From NCBI GenBank assembly GCA_041749075.1, contig JBGTBY010000018.1, positions 62,001 to 126,000 on the forward strand: a stretch of DNA of 64,000 nucleotides, read 5' to 3'. The notes under the pieces were generated by a model, which was given only the letters and a program-made list of their open reading frames with translations, was not told the origin of the DNA and made no database searches. The stretch is from CAMTWZ01 sp041749075 (GTDB lineage: Bacteria > Bacteroidota > Rhodothermia > Balneolales > HLUCCA01). This document shows, piece by piece, positions 8,262 to 15,735 of the stretch (the first letter of the stretch is position 1; the number at the start of each line of letters is the position of its first letter). Position numbers and translations under genes: made by a program.

Positions 8262-8666
8262 ATGTACACGACCGAGTATTCCGTCAAATTCACCTGCCCC
8301 GATGCCAACGATTTCGTGGATGCGAGTGGCCTGCTTCGCTATGACTCTCTAGGACTTCATCTCGAATTCCAATCAAAAGACGCGATTTTCGGCGTCATCA
8401 AATCGGATGTGAAATCCAGACTCATTCTACTTTCACAGATCCGCGACATCAAGTATAAGAAATCATGGTTCCGGCATTTTCTCATCCTTCAGGCAAAAGA
8501 CATGAAAACCCTTCGGGATGTGCCCGGCGCCGCATCCGGTGAAGTGCGTCTGAAAATCAACAAAGCGGATGTACCGGAAGCGAAATCACTCGCTTCACGC
8601 TTGTCACTTACGCTTTCCGAAATCCGGATCAAGCGCCTGGTTGAAGAATCCGACGCAGACGAGTAA
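8262..8666 (+). CDS. Hypothetical protein, 134 aa
   Basis: I do not recognise this family. The protein is soluble, with alternating beta-strand-like segments in residues 1-95 (LLRYDSLGLHLEFQSKD, SRLILLSQIRDIKYKKSWF, FLILQAKD, GEVRLKINK) and a C-terminal helix rich in charged residues. The strand pattern recalls a pleckstrin-homology-like (bacterial PH/GRAM) fold, but that is a weak guess. Its ATG begins one base after the stop of the gamma-carbonic anhydrase gene, so the two are co-transcribed. The last 38 bases overlap the 3' end of the convergent aminotransferase gene. Confidence 0.7.
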   Translation: MYTTEYSVKFTCPDANDFVDASGLLRYDSLGLHLEFQSKDAIFGVIKSDVKSRLILLSQIRDIKYKKSWFRHFLILQAKDMKTLRDVPGAASGEVRLKINKADVPEAKSLASRLSLTLSEIRIKRLVEESDADE

Positions 8667-9789
8667 GTCCGTCGGCCAGCACATCGAATGTCGGACCATA
8701 CGAAATCCGGATCATCCCATCCGAGTTCTTCCCGAATATGGAACCGGGCGTGGTCATGATCTTGTCTTCCATGAGCGTGCGCACCACCCAATCGTCGTCC
8801 GTGCCGCCATTCAAATCGGCTTCGGTCAATTCCACTAGCCAATAAAACGCTCCTTCCCCTCCATATAGAGGACGTACGCCGTTCAACGAATCGAACACCA
8901 TGTCGCGCTTGCGTTTGTACATGCTCCGTTGAGCCACGAGCCATTGCGCTTCGTCTTTTGAGCCACGGATTTCATTGAAGGTGTGCTGGGTCACCGAACT
9001 CACGCACGTGGTCACATATTGATGAACGGCGATATACGGCTTCACCAAGTCTTTGGGCAGCACGGCCCAGCCAAGCCGCCATCCCGTCATATGATGACTT
9101 TTAGATGCGCCCCGCAACAAGACGATATATGGATACTCATCCAAAAACTCGGCCATGCTCGCGTTTTCCGAATACGACATGCCGTAATACACTTCATCCG
9201 AAACGATCCAAATCGGACCTTCTTTGCGATTCTTGCAATAATCGACCAACTTTTTCAACTCGTCGCGGGACGCATTCGATCCGGCAGGATTCGACGGATG
9301 CGCCACTAAAATGGCTGTGGTCTCTGGACGGATGGCGTCGATGGCCAAATCCGCATTGAAACGAAAATTGTCCTCTTTTCGAAGATCATAGCCGCGATGC
9401 GGCGCCTTGCACAAGTCCGCGAGCGAGGCATAGGTGAAGAATCCCGGATCCGGAAGCAAGATTTCGCTCTTCGCATCCAGAATGGCATAAAACAAGGCAT
9501 ATAAGGCTTCTTGCACACCCGCTGTGATGCAAATCCGATCCGGCGTGATGCCCTTGTCCGCCAATTCCGCCGCCAGTTTTTCCCTTAGTGGAAGGATGCC
9601 GGCATTCAGCGTGTAGCCCAATGGCTTCGACGACAGAATGCGTTCGGCCGCTTCGCGGATGAAGCCTGGCGTGTCTTCACCGGGCTGACCCAACCCTAAG
9701 TTGATGGCGTCTTTCGGCGCCATTTCAAACAGCTGACGCAAACGACTCTGCTTCAGCGACGGATTATGCGGAAAATAGGGCGTGCTCAT
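8629..9789 (-). CDS. Class I/II aminotransferase (fold-type I PLP enzyme)
   Basis: A 386-residue aspartate-aminotransferase-fold enzyme. Visible are GLGQPGEDTPGFI, the HPSNPAG motif that contacts the substrate carboxylate, SDEVYYGM (PLP pyridine-nitrogen Asp), and GASKSHHMTGWRLGW with Lys230 as the Schiff-base lysine. It starts five bases after the stop of asd on the same strand, so the two form an operon. The pairing suggests a step downstream of aspartate semialdehyde, such as an N-succinyl- or LL-diaminopimelate aminotransferase, but the specificity cannot be read directly. Its 3' end overlaps the convergent hypothetical gene by 38 bases. Confidence 0.87.
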   Translation of the reverse strand: MSTPYFPHNPSLKQSRLRQLFEMAPKDAINLGLGQPGEDTPGFIREAAERILSSKPLGYTLNAGILPLREKLAAELADKGITPDRICITAGVQEALYALFYAILDAKSEILLPDPGFFTYASLADLCKAPHRGYDLRKEDNFRFNADLAIDAIRPETTAILVAHPSNPAGSNASRDELKKLVDYCKNRKEGPIWIVSDEVYYGMSYSENASMAEFLDEYPYIVLLRGASKSHHMTGWRLGWAVLPKDLVKPYIAVHQYVTTCVSSVTQHTFNEIRGSKDEAQWLVAQRSMYKRKRDMVFDSLNGVRPLYGGEGAFYWLVELTEADLNGGTDDDWVVRTLMEDKIMTTPGSIFGKNSDGMIRISYGPTFDVLADGLTRLRRILQPGA

Positions 9790-9793
9790 CCCG

Positions 9794-10858
9794 TCAAGGT
9801 ACGAGCAATCCTTGTGCGATGAGAAGTTCTGCGTTCAATATCGCGACACCAGCGGCACCACGTACGGTATTGTGTCCCAAAGCGACAAACGCGAGGTCGA
9901 ACACAGTCGACATCCGCAAACGTCCCACACTCACCGTCATCCCATTTTCGAGATAAGCATGGCGACGAGGCTGTGGATACCGATCGTCATCAAACAACAA
10001 TATCGGATTCTTTGGTGCGGATGGGAGGTCGTACTGCGCAATCGGGTTTTCCCAGTTCCGGAACACCTCTTTCACTTCCTCGATGGATGAAGGCTTGTTC
10101 TTCAGCTTCGCTACAACGGTGAGCAAATGTCCTTCGATGGTCGGAACACGAGTGGCTGTGGCTTGGATGGTGATGTCGGGCCAGGTGAGCGTGCCGTCCG
10201 AATTCAGAACGCTGAGCAATTTCCGAGGTTCGTCGGCGATTTTGGGCTCCTCACCGCCGATGAAGGGAATCACGTTGCCGAGGATGTCGAGCGATGCGAC
10301 GCCCGGATATCCAGCGCCGGAGACCGATTGCAGAGTGGTCACGACGGCGGTTTCCACGCCATAAGCGTCGTGGAGCGGACGAAAAGCCATCGCTAAGGGC
10401 ACGGCCACACAGTTCGGGTTGGTGACGATGAATCCTTTGCCGGTGGGATCAAACGACTGTTGGCGGATGAGCGCGGTATGGGAGGGGTTCACTTCCGGAA
10501 CCAGCAGTGGCACGGTCGGGTCCATCCGGTAGTTTTTTGCATTCGAAATCACGCCAACACCTGCTTTCGCGAAAGCAGCTTCGATGTCGGTTGCCACACC
10601 CGCATCCAGACCTGAAAAAACAAGGTCGAGTTCTGGCATTTTGGTCGGATCACACTCACTCACCACCATCGACGCGATCGCATCAGGAATGAGGATCGGC
10701 TCGATCCAATTCACGGCATCGACATACCGTTTTCCTGCTGAACGCTCCGAAGCTCCAACCGCCACAATGTCGAACCACGGATGGTTCTGCAACAAGTTGA
10801 TGAATTTTTGTCCGACGGCGCCGGTGGCACCGAGTATCCCTACACGAAAACGTCTCAT
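9794..10858 (-). CDS. asd: Aspartate-semialdehyde dehydrogenase
   Basis: A 354-residue NADP-dependent dehydrogenase making aspartate semialdehyde from aspartyl phosphate for lysine, threonine and methionine synthesis. The N-terminal GILGATGAVGQKF is the nucleotide-binding P-loop. FIVTNPNCVAVPLA holds the catalytic Cys150, and EGHLLTV lies in the dimer/active-site region with the expected His. Length and the NPNC context match the archaeal/fungal-type branch rather than the classical enterobacterial form. The next gene on the strand is an aminotransferase five bases away. The 100-base spacer to glyS is divergent and would carry both promoters. Confidence 0.93.
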   Translation of the reverse strand: MRRFRVGILGATGAVGQKFINLLQNHPWFDIVAVGASERSAGKRYVDAVNWIEPILIPDAIASMVVSECDPTKMPELDLVFSGLDAGVATDIEAAFAKAGVGVISNAKNYRMDPTVPLLVPEVNPSHTALIRQQSFDPTGKGFIVTNPNCVAVPLAMAFRPLHDAYGVETAVVTTLQSVSGAGYPGVASLDILGNVIPFIGGEEPKIADEPRKLLSVLNSDGTLTWPDITIQATATRVPTIEGHLLTVVAKLKNKPSSIEEVKEVFRNWENPIAQYDLPSAPKNPILLFDDDRYPQPRRHAYLENGMTVSVGRLRMSTVFDLAFVALGHNTVRGAAGVAILNAELLIAQGLLVP

Positions 10859-10958
10859 GGATCGAAGATTTGATTTGTACCCTAACTGAATGGGTTAATT
10901 TACGGAAAAAGTGGCGTTTCCTTTGTATCTTCCACGTTTCCGTTCATCATCATTCCGT

Positions 10959-12428
10959 ATGTCCAAGCTCACGAATCTCGAGAAGATCGTCTCGCTCGCA
11001 AAATCCCGCGGCTTCATTTTCCAATCGTCTGAAATTTACGGCGGACTCGCATCCGTCTATGATTACGCTCCGTTGGGTGTCGAACTCAAGCGCAAGATCA
11101 ACTCCACCTGGTGGAACGCGATGACGCATCGTCACGATAATATCGTCGGAATTGATGCGGCCATCCTGATGCATCCGACCGTTTGGAAAGCGAGCGGACA
11201 CGTCGACAGTTTCAATGATCCGATGATCGACGACAAGCAATCGAAAATGCGGTACCGTGCCGATCACATCATTGAAGGCCACATCAACAAATTGCGTGAT
11301 AAAGGAAAAGACGGCAAGGCGGATGAGATCCAGAATCTGTTGGATACCGCCGGAACCCGCAGTTCCATGGCCAAGGATTTGTACGACATCATCATGAGCG
11401 AGGAAATCCGTTCGCCCGATTCAGGTGCGTTCGACTGGACCGAAGTACGCCAATTCAACCTCATGTTCAGCACCCAGTTCGGGGCGGTCGCCACGGATGA
11501 AAACATCGTGTATCTGCGTCCCGAAACCGCACAAGGAATTTTTGTCAACTTCTTGAATGTGCTGAATACCTCGCGTGTTCAAGTTCCGTTCGGGATCGCC
11601 CAAATCGGAAAAGCATTCAGAAACGAGGTGGTGGCCCGCCAATTCGTCTTCCGGATGCGCGAGTTTGAGCAGATGGAAATGCAATATTTTGTAAAGCCAG
11701 GGTCGGATGACGACTCGTATGAGGCTTGGAAAGAGAAGCGAATGGCATGGCACATATCGAACGGAATCCGTCCGGAAAACCTGCGTTTCGCCAACCATCC
11801 ACCGGATAAGCTGGCCCATTATGCGAAAGCAGCGGTGGATATCCAGTATCAATACCCTATCGGTTGGCAAGAAATCGAAGGCATTCACAACCGCACAGAC
11901 TTCGATTTGAGCCAACATCAAAAATTTAGCGGAAAAAAACTGGAATACTTTGATTCTGTCAGCCAAGAACGTTATGTTCCTTATGTCATAGAAACATCGG
12001 TAGGATTGGATCGCACTGTTTTGATGGTGCTTTGCGATGCCTATCACGAGGAAGAAGTCGCCGGCGAGAAGGAAGGATCGTCGGAAGTCAGGACGGTGCT
12101 CAGAATGCACCCGAAATTAGCCCCCATCACCGCAGGGATCTTTCCGCTGATGAAAAAGCCTGAATTGACCGAGATAGCCAGGAAAATCGAGGGCGATCTG
12201 TCGCAAGACATGAACGTCCAATACGATGAGAAAGGATCTATCGGAAAACGGTACAGACGGCTCGACGAAGCGGGAACGCCATTCTGCATAACCGTAGATT
12301 TTGACAGTTTATCAGATCAAACCGTTACATTGAGGCATCGCGACACGATGAAGCAAGAGCGGATTGGTTGGGACCGGGTCGGAGAGGTCATCCGGACTCA
12401 GTCAAAAAGCTGGGTGCCACCCGCTTAA
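10959..12428 (+). CDS. glyS: Glycyl-tRNA synthetase (eukaryote/archaeal-type single chain)
   Basis: A 489-residue class II synthetase of the alpha2 type. Residues 1-60 carry KIVSLAKSRGFIFQSSEIYGGLASVYDYAPLG, the standard N-terminus. Motif 2 is FRNEVVARQFVFRMREFEQMEMQYF, and motif 3 is the TSVGLDRTVLMVL stretch. The C-terminal anticodon-binding domain begins near residue 380 (KLAPITAGIFPLM). The start at 10959 begins MSKLTNLEKI, where family similarity starts; an in-frame ATG at 10911 would add 16 low-complexity residues. It charges tRNA-Gly in the cytoplasm and needs no separate beta subunit. Confidence 0.95.
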   Translation: MSKLTNLEKIVSLAKSRGFIFQSSEIYGGLASVYDYAPLGVELKRKINSTWWNAMTHRHDNIVGIDAAILMHPTVWKASGHVDSFNDPMIDDKQSKMRYRADHIIEGHINKLRDKGKDGKADEIQNLLDTAGTRSSMAKDLYDIIMSEEIRSPDSGAFDWTEVRQFNLMFSTQFGAVATDENIVYLRPETAQGIFVNFLNVLNTSRVQVPFGIAQIGKAFRNEVVARQFVFRMREFEQMEMQYFVKPGSDDDSYEAWKEKRMAWHISNGIRPENLRFANHPPDKLAHYAKAAVDIQYQYPIGWQEIEGIHNRTDFDLSQHQKFSGKKLEYFDSVSQERYVPYVIETSVGLDRTVLMVLCDAYHEEEVAGEKEGSSEVRTVLRMHPKLAPITAGIFPLMKKPELTEIARKIEGDLSQDMNVQYDEKGSIGKRYRRLDEAGTPFCITVDFDSLSDQTVTLRHRDTMKQERIGWDRVGEVIRTQSKSWVPPA

Positions 12429-12494
12429 AGGTTGGATTTGGGAACTGTAAGCCGTAAAATCGGTCTAAGGTCGTGTGATCATGTTTGTTAACTA

Positions 12495-12502
12495 TATATT
12501 TA
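12495..12502 (+). promoter_or_regulatory. -7 element TATATTTA before the AP2-domain gene
   Basis: TAnnTTT match ending four bases before the GTG at 12507. The spacing equals that seen at other genes in the window and supports the GTG as a leaderless start. Confidence 0.4.
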
Positions 12503-12506
12503 AAGT

Positions 12507-13028
12507 GTGAGGATTCAAGTGGGAAGAAGACCAAGAAATCCGGATCTGAAAGGCATCTCGCGTATCGATGCCAAAGGAACCCATGGTTGGTATGTTCGTA
12601 TTTACCGTCAAGGCAGAACCTATTCCAGGTTGTTCTCTGATAGCAAGTACGGCACGAAAGATCGGGCTCTAAAATTCGCTAAAAAAGAACGCGACATTCT
12701 TTATGCGAATGCGCACAATCTGCCGGAGAAGCCAAATCGCAGATTGGTAACCCATGATCGCCGCAACAAATCGGGCATCATCGGTGTGAGCCGTACCGTT
12801 AAGCAAAACAAAAACGACACCACATCGGTGTACTTCCAGGTGACATGGTCACCACGCAAAGGCGAAATCAAAAACCGCCAATGGAGCGTGAAGAAGTACG
12901 GTGAAGAGGAAGCGTTCCGCTTAGCCAAAGAATTCCGCGCCAAAGTGATGTACGACATCTATGGCGACCGTTACGAGGAAATGATCAAAGAACAGGCCAC
13001 CATCGACTCCGGAATCGATCCGGATTAA
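12507..13028 (+). CDS. Tandem AP2-like DNA-binding protein
   Basis: A 173-residue basic protein made of two AP2-type modules. The first (about 12-68) has GISRIDAKGTHGWYVRIYRQGR and a helix DRALKFAKKERDILY. The second (about 85-155) has SGIIGVSRTVKQ, YFQVTWSPRKG and a helix EEEAFRLAKEFRAKVMYDIYG. Each has the three-strand plus helix pattern of AP2 domains, with the GVSR turn and a conserved aromatic in strand 2. In bacteria and phages AP2 domains usually accompany HNH homing nucleases; no nuclease motif is seen here, so it may be a stand-alone DNA-binding protein. GTG is used as start, with TATATTTA four bases before it; GTG 12519 is an alternative. Confidence 0.7.
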   Translation: MRIQVGRRPRNPDLKGISRIDAKGTHGWYVRIYRQGRTYSRLFSDSKYGTKDRALKFAKKERDILYANAHNLPEKPNRRLVTHDRRNKSGIIGVSRTVKQNKNDTTSVYFQVTWSPRKGEIKNRQWSVKKYGEEEAFRLAKEFRAKVMYDIYGDRYEEMIKEQATIDSGIDPD

Positions 13029-13080
13029 ATGGCAGCCTGTGGCAATGATGGTCTCTCTTAACGGATAGTTGCGAGTATGA

Positions 13081-13109
13081 ACCCCGGATCATTTCCTTTG
13101 TTCCGGGGT
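13081..13109. terminator. Possible bidirectional hairpin between convergent genes
   Basis: ACCCCGGA at 13081-13088 and TCCGGGGT at 13102-13109 form a perfect 8-base stem with a 13-base loop. It lies 53 bases after the AP2 gene stop and overlaps the last codons of the convergent DUF3187 gene. There is no T-run, so terminator function is only suggested. Confidence 0.35.
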
Positions 13110-13988
13110 CCATCTCACTCCGATCGTGAAGTCGGCCGCATTGTACGACAAGTCCTCGGAAAAACTGATGGTCAATCGTCCTGCGGATGTTGGAATGTGT
13201 GCTCCCATCACCAGTTCGATGGTCTGTTTTTCCAGCTTCGGTAAACCGGTATGCGTGAACAACGGCGGGTGAGTCATCACTTCGGCGACCCACGTCCAAG
13301 TTTTCGGTGCGAACCAAAATCCGAACCCGGCTATTGGTGTGCTTCGGACCCTTGCAAACGCATCCCTTTCCGCTTTTTGGCGATGGATGTAGCCCAGGCT
13401 CCCGAACGTTCCAAATGCCGGTGAGCCGGTTGCGTAGCGCGCTTCCGCACCCACATCAAAGGTCTCGCTGTCAAACAATGGAAGTTTTGCGGCGGCAGTC
13501 AGTTCTATAGGCGCATCTATCGACACGCTCACAATCGGTGCGCCCATCAACCATGTTCCTGGACGAACCCGCCATAAGTCGCCATCCGCATCCGCGAACA
13601 GGAATTTGTGCCGGTTCGCAGGCTGACCATTCCGCGCATAGTTGGGTAATCCGAGTTTTTGATGATACCCATTCAGAAACGGATCCATGAAACCACCCCA
13701 TTGCATCGTCACCGGTAGACTTAGCATGATTTGGGTGCGGTCGGTGGTCCAGGCCACATCCGCCTGCCATTGCCAGATTTCCATATCCAGATCGTATCGC
13801 CATTCGGAACCGTTCACCAGATAATTCATCGCAGTATATCGTTGCGTGATGCGATAGGAAATCGGCTTTGTGCTTGAAATGGGACGTGGCAGGCTCGTCA
13901 ACGATTTCGCATAAAGAGGAAACTGGTTCTGATGCCCTAGTGAGGGATCATCCAGCAATTGGAACAGCAAAAAGAGGGCTAGCATCAT
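13089..13988 (-). CDS. DUF3187-like outer-membrane protein
   Basis: A 299-residue predicted outer-membrane barrel. Residues 1-17 are a short signal peptide (MMLALFLLFQLLDD). GHQNQFPLYAKSLTSLPRP follows, which resembles the N-terminal signature of DUF3187 proteins, as does the later GGFMDPFLNGYHQKLGLPNYAR stretch. The rest is alternating strands ending in the aromatic-rich FTIGVRWTPEQRK. Function of the family is unknown; members sit in the outer membrane. The start at 13988 is chosen for the signal peptide; reading further upstream would run antisense into rluD. A TATTTTAA box lies seven bases before the start, opposed to the rluD promoter. Confidence 0.68.
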   Translation of the reverse strand: MMLALFLLFQLLDDPSLGHQNQFPLYAKSLTSLPRPISSTKPISYRITQRYTAMNYLVNGSEWRYDLDMEIWQWQADVAWTTDRTQIMLSLPVTMQWGGFMDPFLNGYHQKLGLPNYARNGQPANRHKFLFADADGDLWRVRPGTWLMGAPIVSVSIDAPIELTAAAKLPLFDSETFDVGAEARYATGSPAFGTFGSLGYIHRQKAERDAFARVRSTPIAGFGFWFAPKTWTWVAEVMTHPPLFTHTGLPKLEKQTIELVMGAHIPTSAGRLTISFSEDLSYNAADFTIGVRWTPEQRK

Positions 13989-13995
13989 AGGTCGG

Positions 13996-14024
13996 TTAAA
14001 ATACACCCGATGGCGGTATCTTTG
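13996..14024. promoter_or_regulatory. Divergent -7 elements for DUF3187 and rluD
   Basis: TATTTTAA on the minus strand (13996-14003) precedes the DUF3187 ATG by seven bases. TATCTTTG on the plus strand (14017-14024) is a perfect TAnnTTTG and ends three bases before GTG 14028. Because the perfect box would lie inside the coding region if rluD began at ATG 14010, it argues for the GTG start. Confidence 0.5.
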
Positions 14025-14027
14025 AGG

Positions 14028-15020
14028 GTGCAAGAAACCGACGTCACCCGAATTCAATTGATTGTCCCCGCAGGCTATGCCGAAAACCAGCGGTTGGATA
14101 TCTACATCACGCAATTCATCGAAAATGCGACCCGCAACAAAGTGCAAGAAGGCATCAAAGCCGGCTATGTGCTGGTGAATGGGGGTTTGCGGAACGCATC
14201 CCATAAAGTATTGGCTGGCGATGTGATCGACATTACACTTCCAAAGCCACCACCACCGGAAGCCGTGGCAGAAGACATCCCGCTCAATATCCTATTCGAA
14301 GACGACGATATCGTGATTCTGAACAAGCCGGCGGGGATGGTGGTGCATCCGGCGTTCGGAAACTGGACCGGAACGATGGTCAACGCCTTGCTTCATCATG
14401 TCGATTCGTTGTCTGAGCCCGATGAGGAGACGATTCGTCCGGGCATCGTGCATCGGCTCGATAAAGACACGTCTGGCGTGATGGTGGTCGCAAAAAATGA
14501 TGTGGCTCATGCCAAGCTTTCGGCGCAATTTGCAAAGCACAACCTGCAGAGGCATTATCAAGCCGTGGTATGGGGACATCCGCCCGCAGAGGGCACTTTC
14601 ACCGGCGACATCGGCCGCTCACGCAACGATCGTAAGAAAATGGCTGTGATTGGGGATGGAGAAGGGAAACGCGCCGTCACGCATTACAAAGTATTGACGT
14701 ATTTCGACCACTTGGCTTTGGTGGATGTGTGGCTGGAAACCGGGCGCACGCATCAGATCCGAATCCATTTCTCGCATCATGGGTTTCCGGTTTTTGGCGA
14801 TCGGATGTATGGTGGCGACTCCGTTCGTTTCGGCTCGAACACCGGCTCACGCAAAGCCATGTTCGATAACTTGTTTCAGACCTTGGGTCGGCAATGCTTG
14901 CATGCCAAGACCTTGGGCTTCGTGCATCCGCGATCTGGAGAACAAGTCCATTTCGACTCCGAACTCCCCGGCGATTTCCGCAACGTAGTGGATAAATTGA
15001 CGAAATTCTGTGAACTGTGA
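14028..15020 (+). CDS. rluD: RluD-type 23S rRNA pseudouridine synthase
   Basis: A 330-residue RluA/RluD-family enzyme that isomerises uridines in large-subunit rRNA. An S4 RNA-binding domain covers residues about 10-75 (QRLDIYITQFIENATRNKVQEGIKAGYVLVNG). The catalytic domain follows with LNKPAGMVVHPAFG, the HRLDKDTSG motif holding the catalytic Asp145, and the RTHQIRIHF motif. The start is placed at GTG 14028 because a perfect TATCTTTG promoter element lies at 14017-14024; ATG 14010 would add six residues. The 3' end is followed directly by a 12-copy heptamer tract. Confidence 0.9.
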   Translation: MQETDVTRIQLIVPAGYAENQRLDIYITQFIENATRNKVQEGIKAGYVLVNGGLRNASHKVLAGDVIDITLPKPPPPEAVAEDIPLNILFEDDDIVILNKPAGMVVHPAFGNWTGTMVNALLHHVDSLSEPDEETIRPGIVHRLDKDTSGVMVVAKNDVAHAKLSAQFAKHNLQRHYQAVVWGHPPAEGTFTGDIGRSRNDRKKMAVIGDGEGKRAVTHYKVLTYFDHLALVDVWLETGRTHQIRIHFSHHGFPVFGDRMYGGDSVRFGSNTGSRKAMFDNLFQTLGRQCLHAKTLGFVHPRSGEQVHFDSELPGDFRNVVDKLTKFCEL

Positions 15021-15104
15021 GCGGGAAGCGGGAAGCGGGAAGCGGGAAGCGGGAAGCGGGAAGCGGGAAGCGGGAAGCGGGAAGCGGGAAGCGGGAAGCG
15101 GGAA
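15021..15104. repeat. Tandem heptamer tract, (GCGGGAA) x12
   Basis: Twelve perfect head-to-tail copies of GCGGGAA (84 bases) begin at the base after the rluD stop codon. Read in the next frame they would encode SGKREAG repeats, but there is no reason to think this is translated. The unit can be written GGGAAGC and shares the form GGGAnnn with the other heptamer tracts at 15583, 15653 and 20586. Confidence 0.97.
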
Positions 15105-15125
15105 TGTTTGCCAAATTTGAAACTC

Positions 15126-15199
15126 AGTCAAGCCCTTCTTACCGATTCCTGATTCCTGATTCCCGATTCCAAACTTTTCAACATTCAACATTCAACATT
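15126..15199 (+). repeat. Left copy of inverted repeat flanking gldC
   Basis: Contains AGTCAAGCCCTTCTTAC, then four 7-mers (C/T)GATTCC at 15143-15170, then three TTCAACA 7-mers at 15177-15197, ending in AACATTT. Its reverse complement matches 15558-15627 unit by unit: same order, the same number of GATTCC units, and a 16-base core with one mismatch. It forms the whole 5' leader of gldC. Confidence 0.85.
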
Positions 15200-15205
15200 T
15201 CTTCG

Positions 15206-15556
15206 ATGACTAAGAAGCGCATCCTAATTAACGTCACCCTCGACGAATCCAAATTTCCAACCGATATCGAATGGGAAGCCGAAGACGGAGGCATGGAAGG
15301 CGTCACCGCTTGCCGAGCGATGATCTTGGCGCTTTGGGATCATCAGAAAAAAGACACCCTTCGTCTGGATCTATGGACCAAAGACATGACCGTCGACGAA
15401 ATGAAGATCTTCTTCCACGAAACCCTGCTCAGCATGGCCGATACCTTGCAACGCAGCACCACCGACGAGCGCATCGCCGGGGATATGAGGGATTTCTGCG
15501 AGTATTTCGCTCAGAAGATGGAGATCGCGCCGAAGAATCCGGATTCGTTGGTTTAG
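15206..15556 (+). CDS. gldC: Gliding motility protein GldC
   Basis: A 116-residue cytoplasmic protein with the GldC pattern: KRILINVTLDESKFPTDIEWEAEDGG at the N-terminus, a middle segment ACRAMILALWDHQKKDTLRLDLWTKDMTVDEMK, and DTLQRSTTDERIAGDMRDFCEYFA at the end. GldC is found almost only in the Bacteroidota. It is linked to gliding and the type IX secretion/motility apparatus, though its exact role is not settled. The start at 15206 is where family similarity begins. An in-frame extension back to 15017 would translate the heptamer tract and is rejected. It is isolated from other gld genes and bracketed by inverted repeats. Confidence 0.88.
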   Translation: MTKKRILINVTLDESKFPTDIEWEAEDGGMEGVTACRAMILALWDHQKKDTLRLDLWTKDMTVDEMKIFFHETLLSMADTLQRSTTDERIAGDMRDFCEYFAQKMEIAPKNPDSLV

Positions 15557-15557
15557 G

Positions 15558-15627
15558 AAATGTTGAAGGTTGAATGAAATCAGGAATCGGGAATCGGGAA
15601 TCGGGAATCTGTAAGATGGGCTTGACT
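15558..15627 (-). repeat. Right copy of inverted repeat flanking gldC, with (GGAATCG)n tract
   Basis: AAATGTTGAAGGTTGAATG, then GGAATCG x3 plus GGAATCT (15583-15610), then GTAAGATGGGCTTGACT. This is the inverted counterpart of 15126-15199, starting two bases after the gldC stop. Confidence 0.85.
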
Positions 15628-15652
15628 TGATAATTTATTAGTGCGAATTTCC

Positions 15653-15715
15653 TGATTCCTGATTCCTGATTCCTGATTCCTGATTCCTGATTCCTGATTC
15701 CTGATTCCTGATTCC
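15653..15715. repeat. Tandem heptamer tract, (TGATTCC) x9
   Basis: Nine perfect copies of TGATTCC (63 bases) followed by CGATT. It is inverted relative to the GGAATCG tract 43 bases upstream, so the two could pair into a long hairpin. It ends 20 bases before the ATG of the membrane protein at 15736. Confidence 0.97.
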
Positions 15716-15735
15716 CGATTACAACTCAAGTACCT

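Noticed and set aside
13989..14204. 73-residue N-terminal extension of the DUF3187 protein
   Set aside because: Antisense to the start of rluD and without signal-peptide character; the true signal peptide starts at 13988.
15017..15205. N-terminal extension of GldC reading the heptamer tract as SGKREAG repeats
   Set aside because: Family similarity starts at 15206; the extension is pure repeat and flank, and 12 x 7 bases happen to stay open in this frame.
15021..15720. CRISPR array
   Set aside because: Repeats are 7 bases head-to-tail without spacers; no cas genes in the window.
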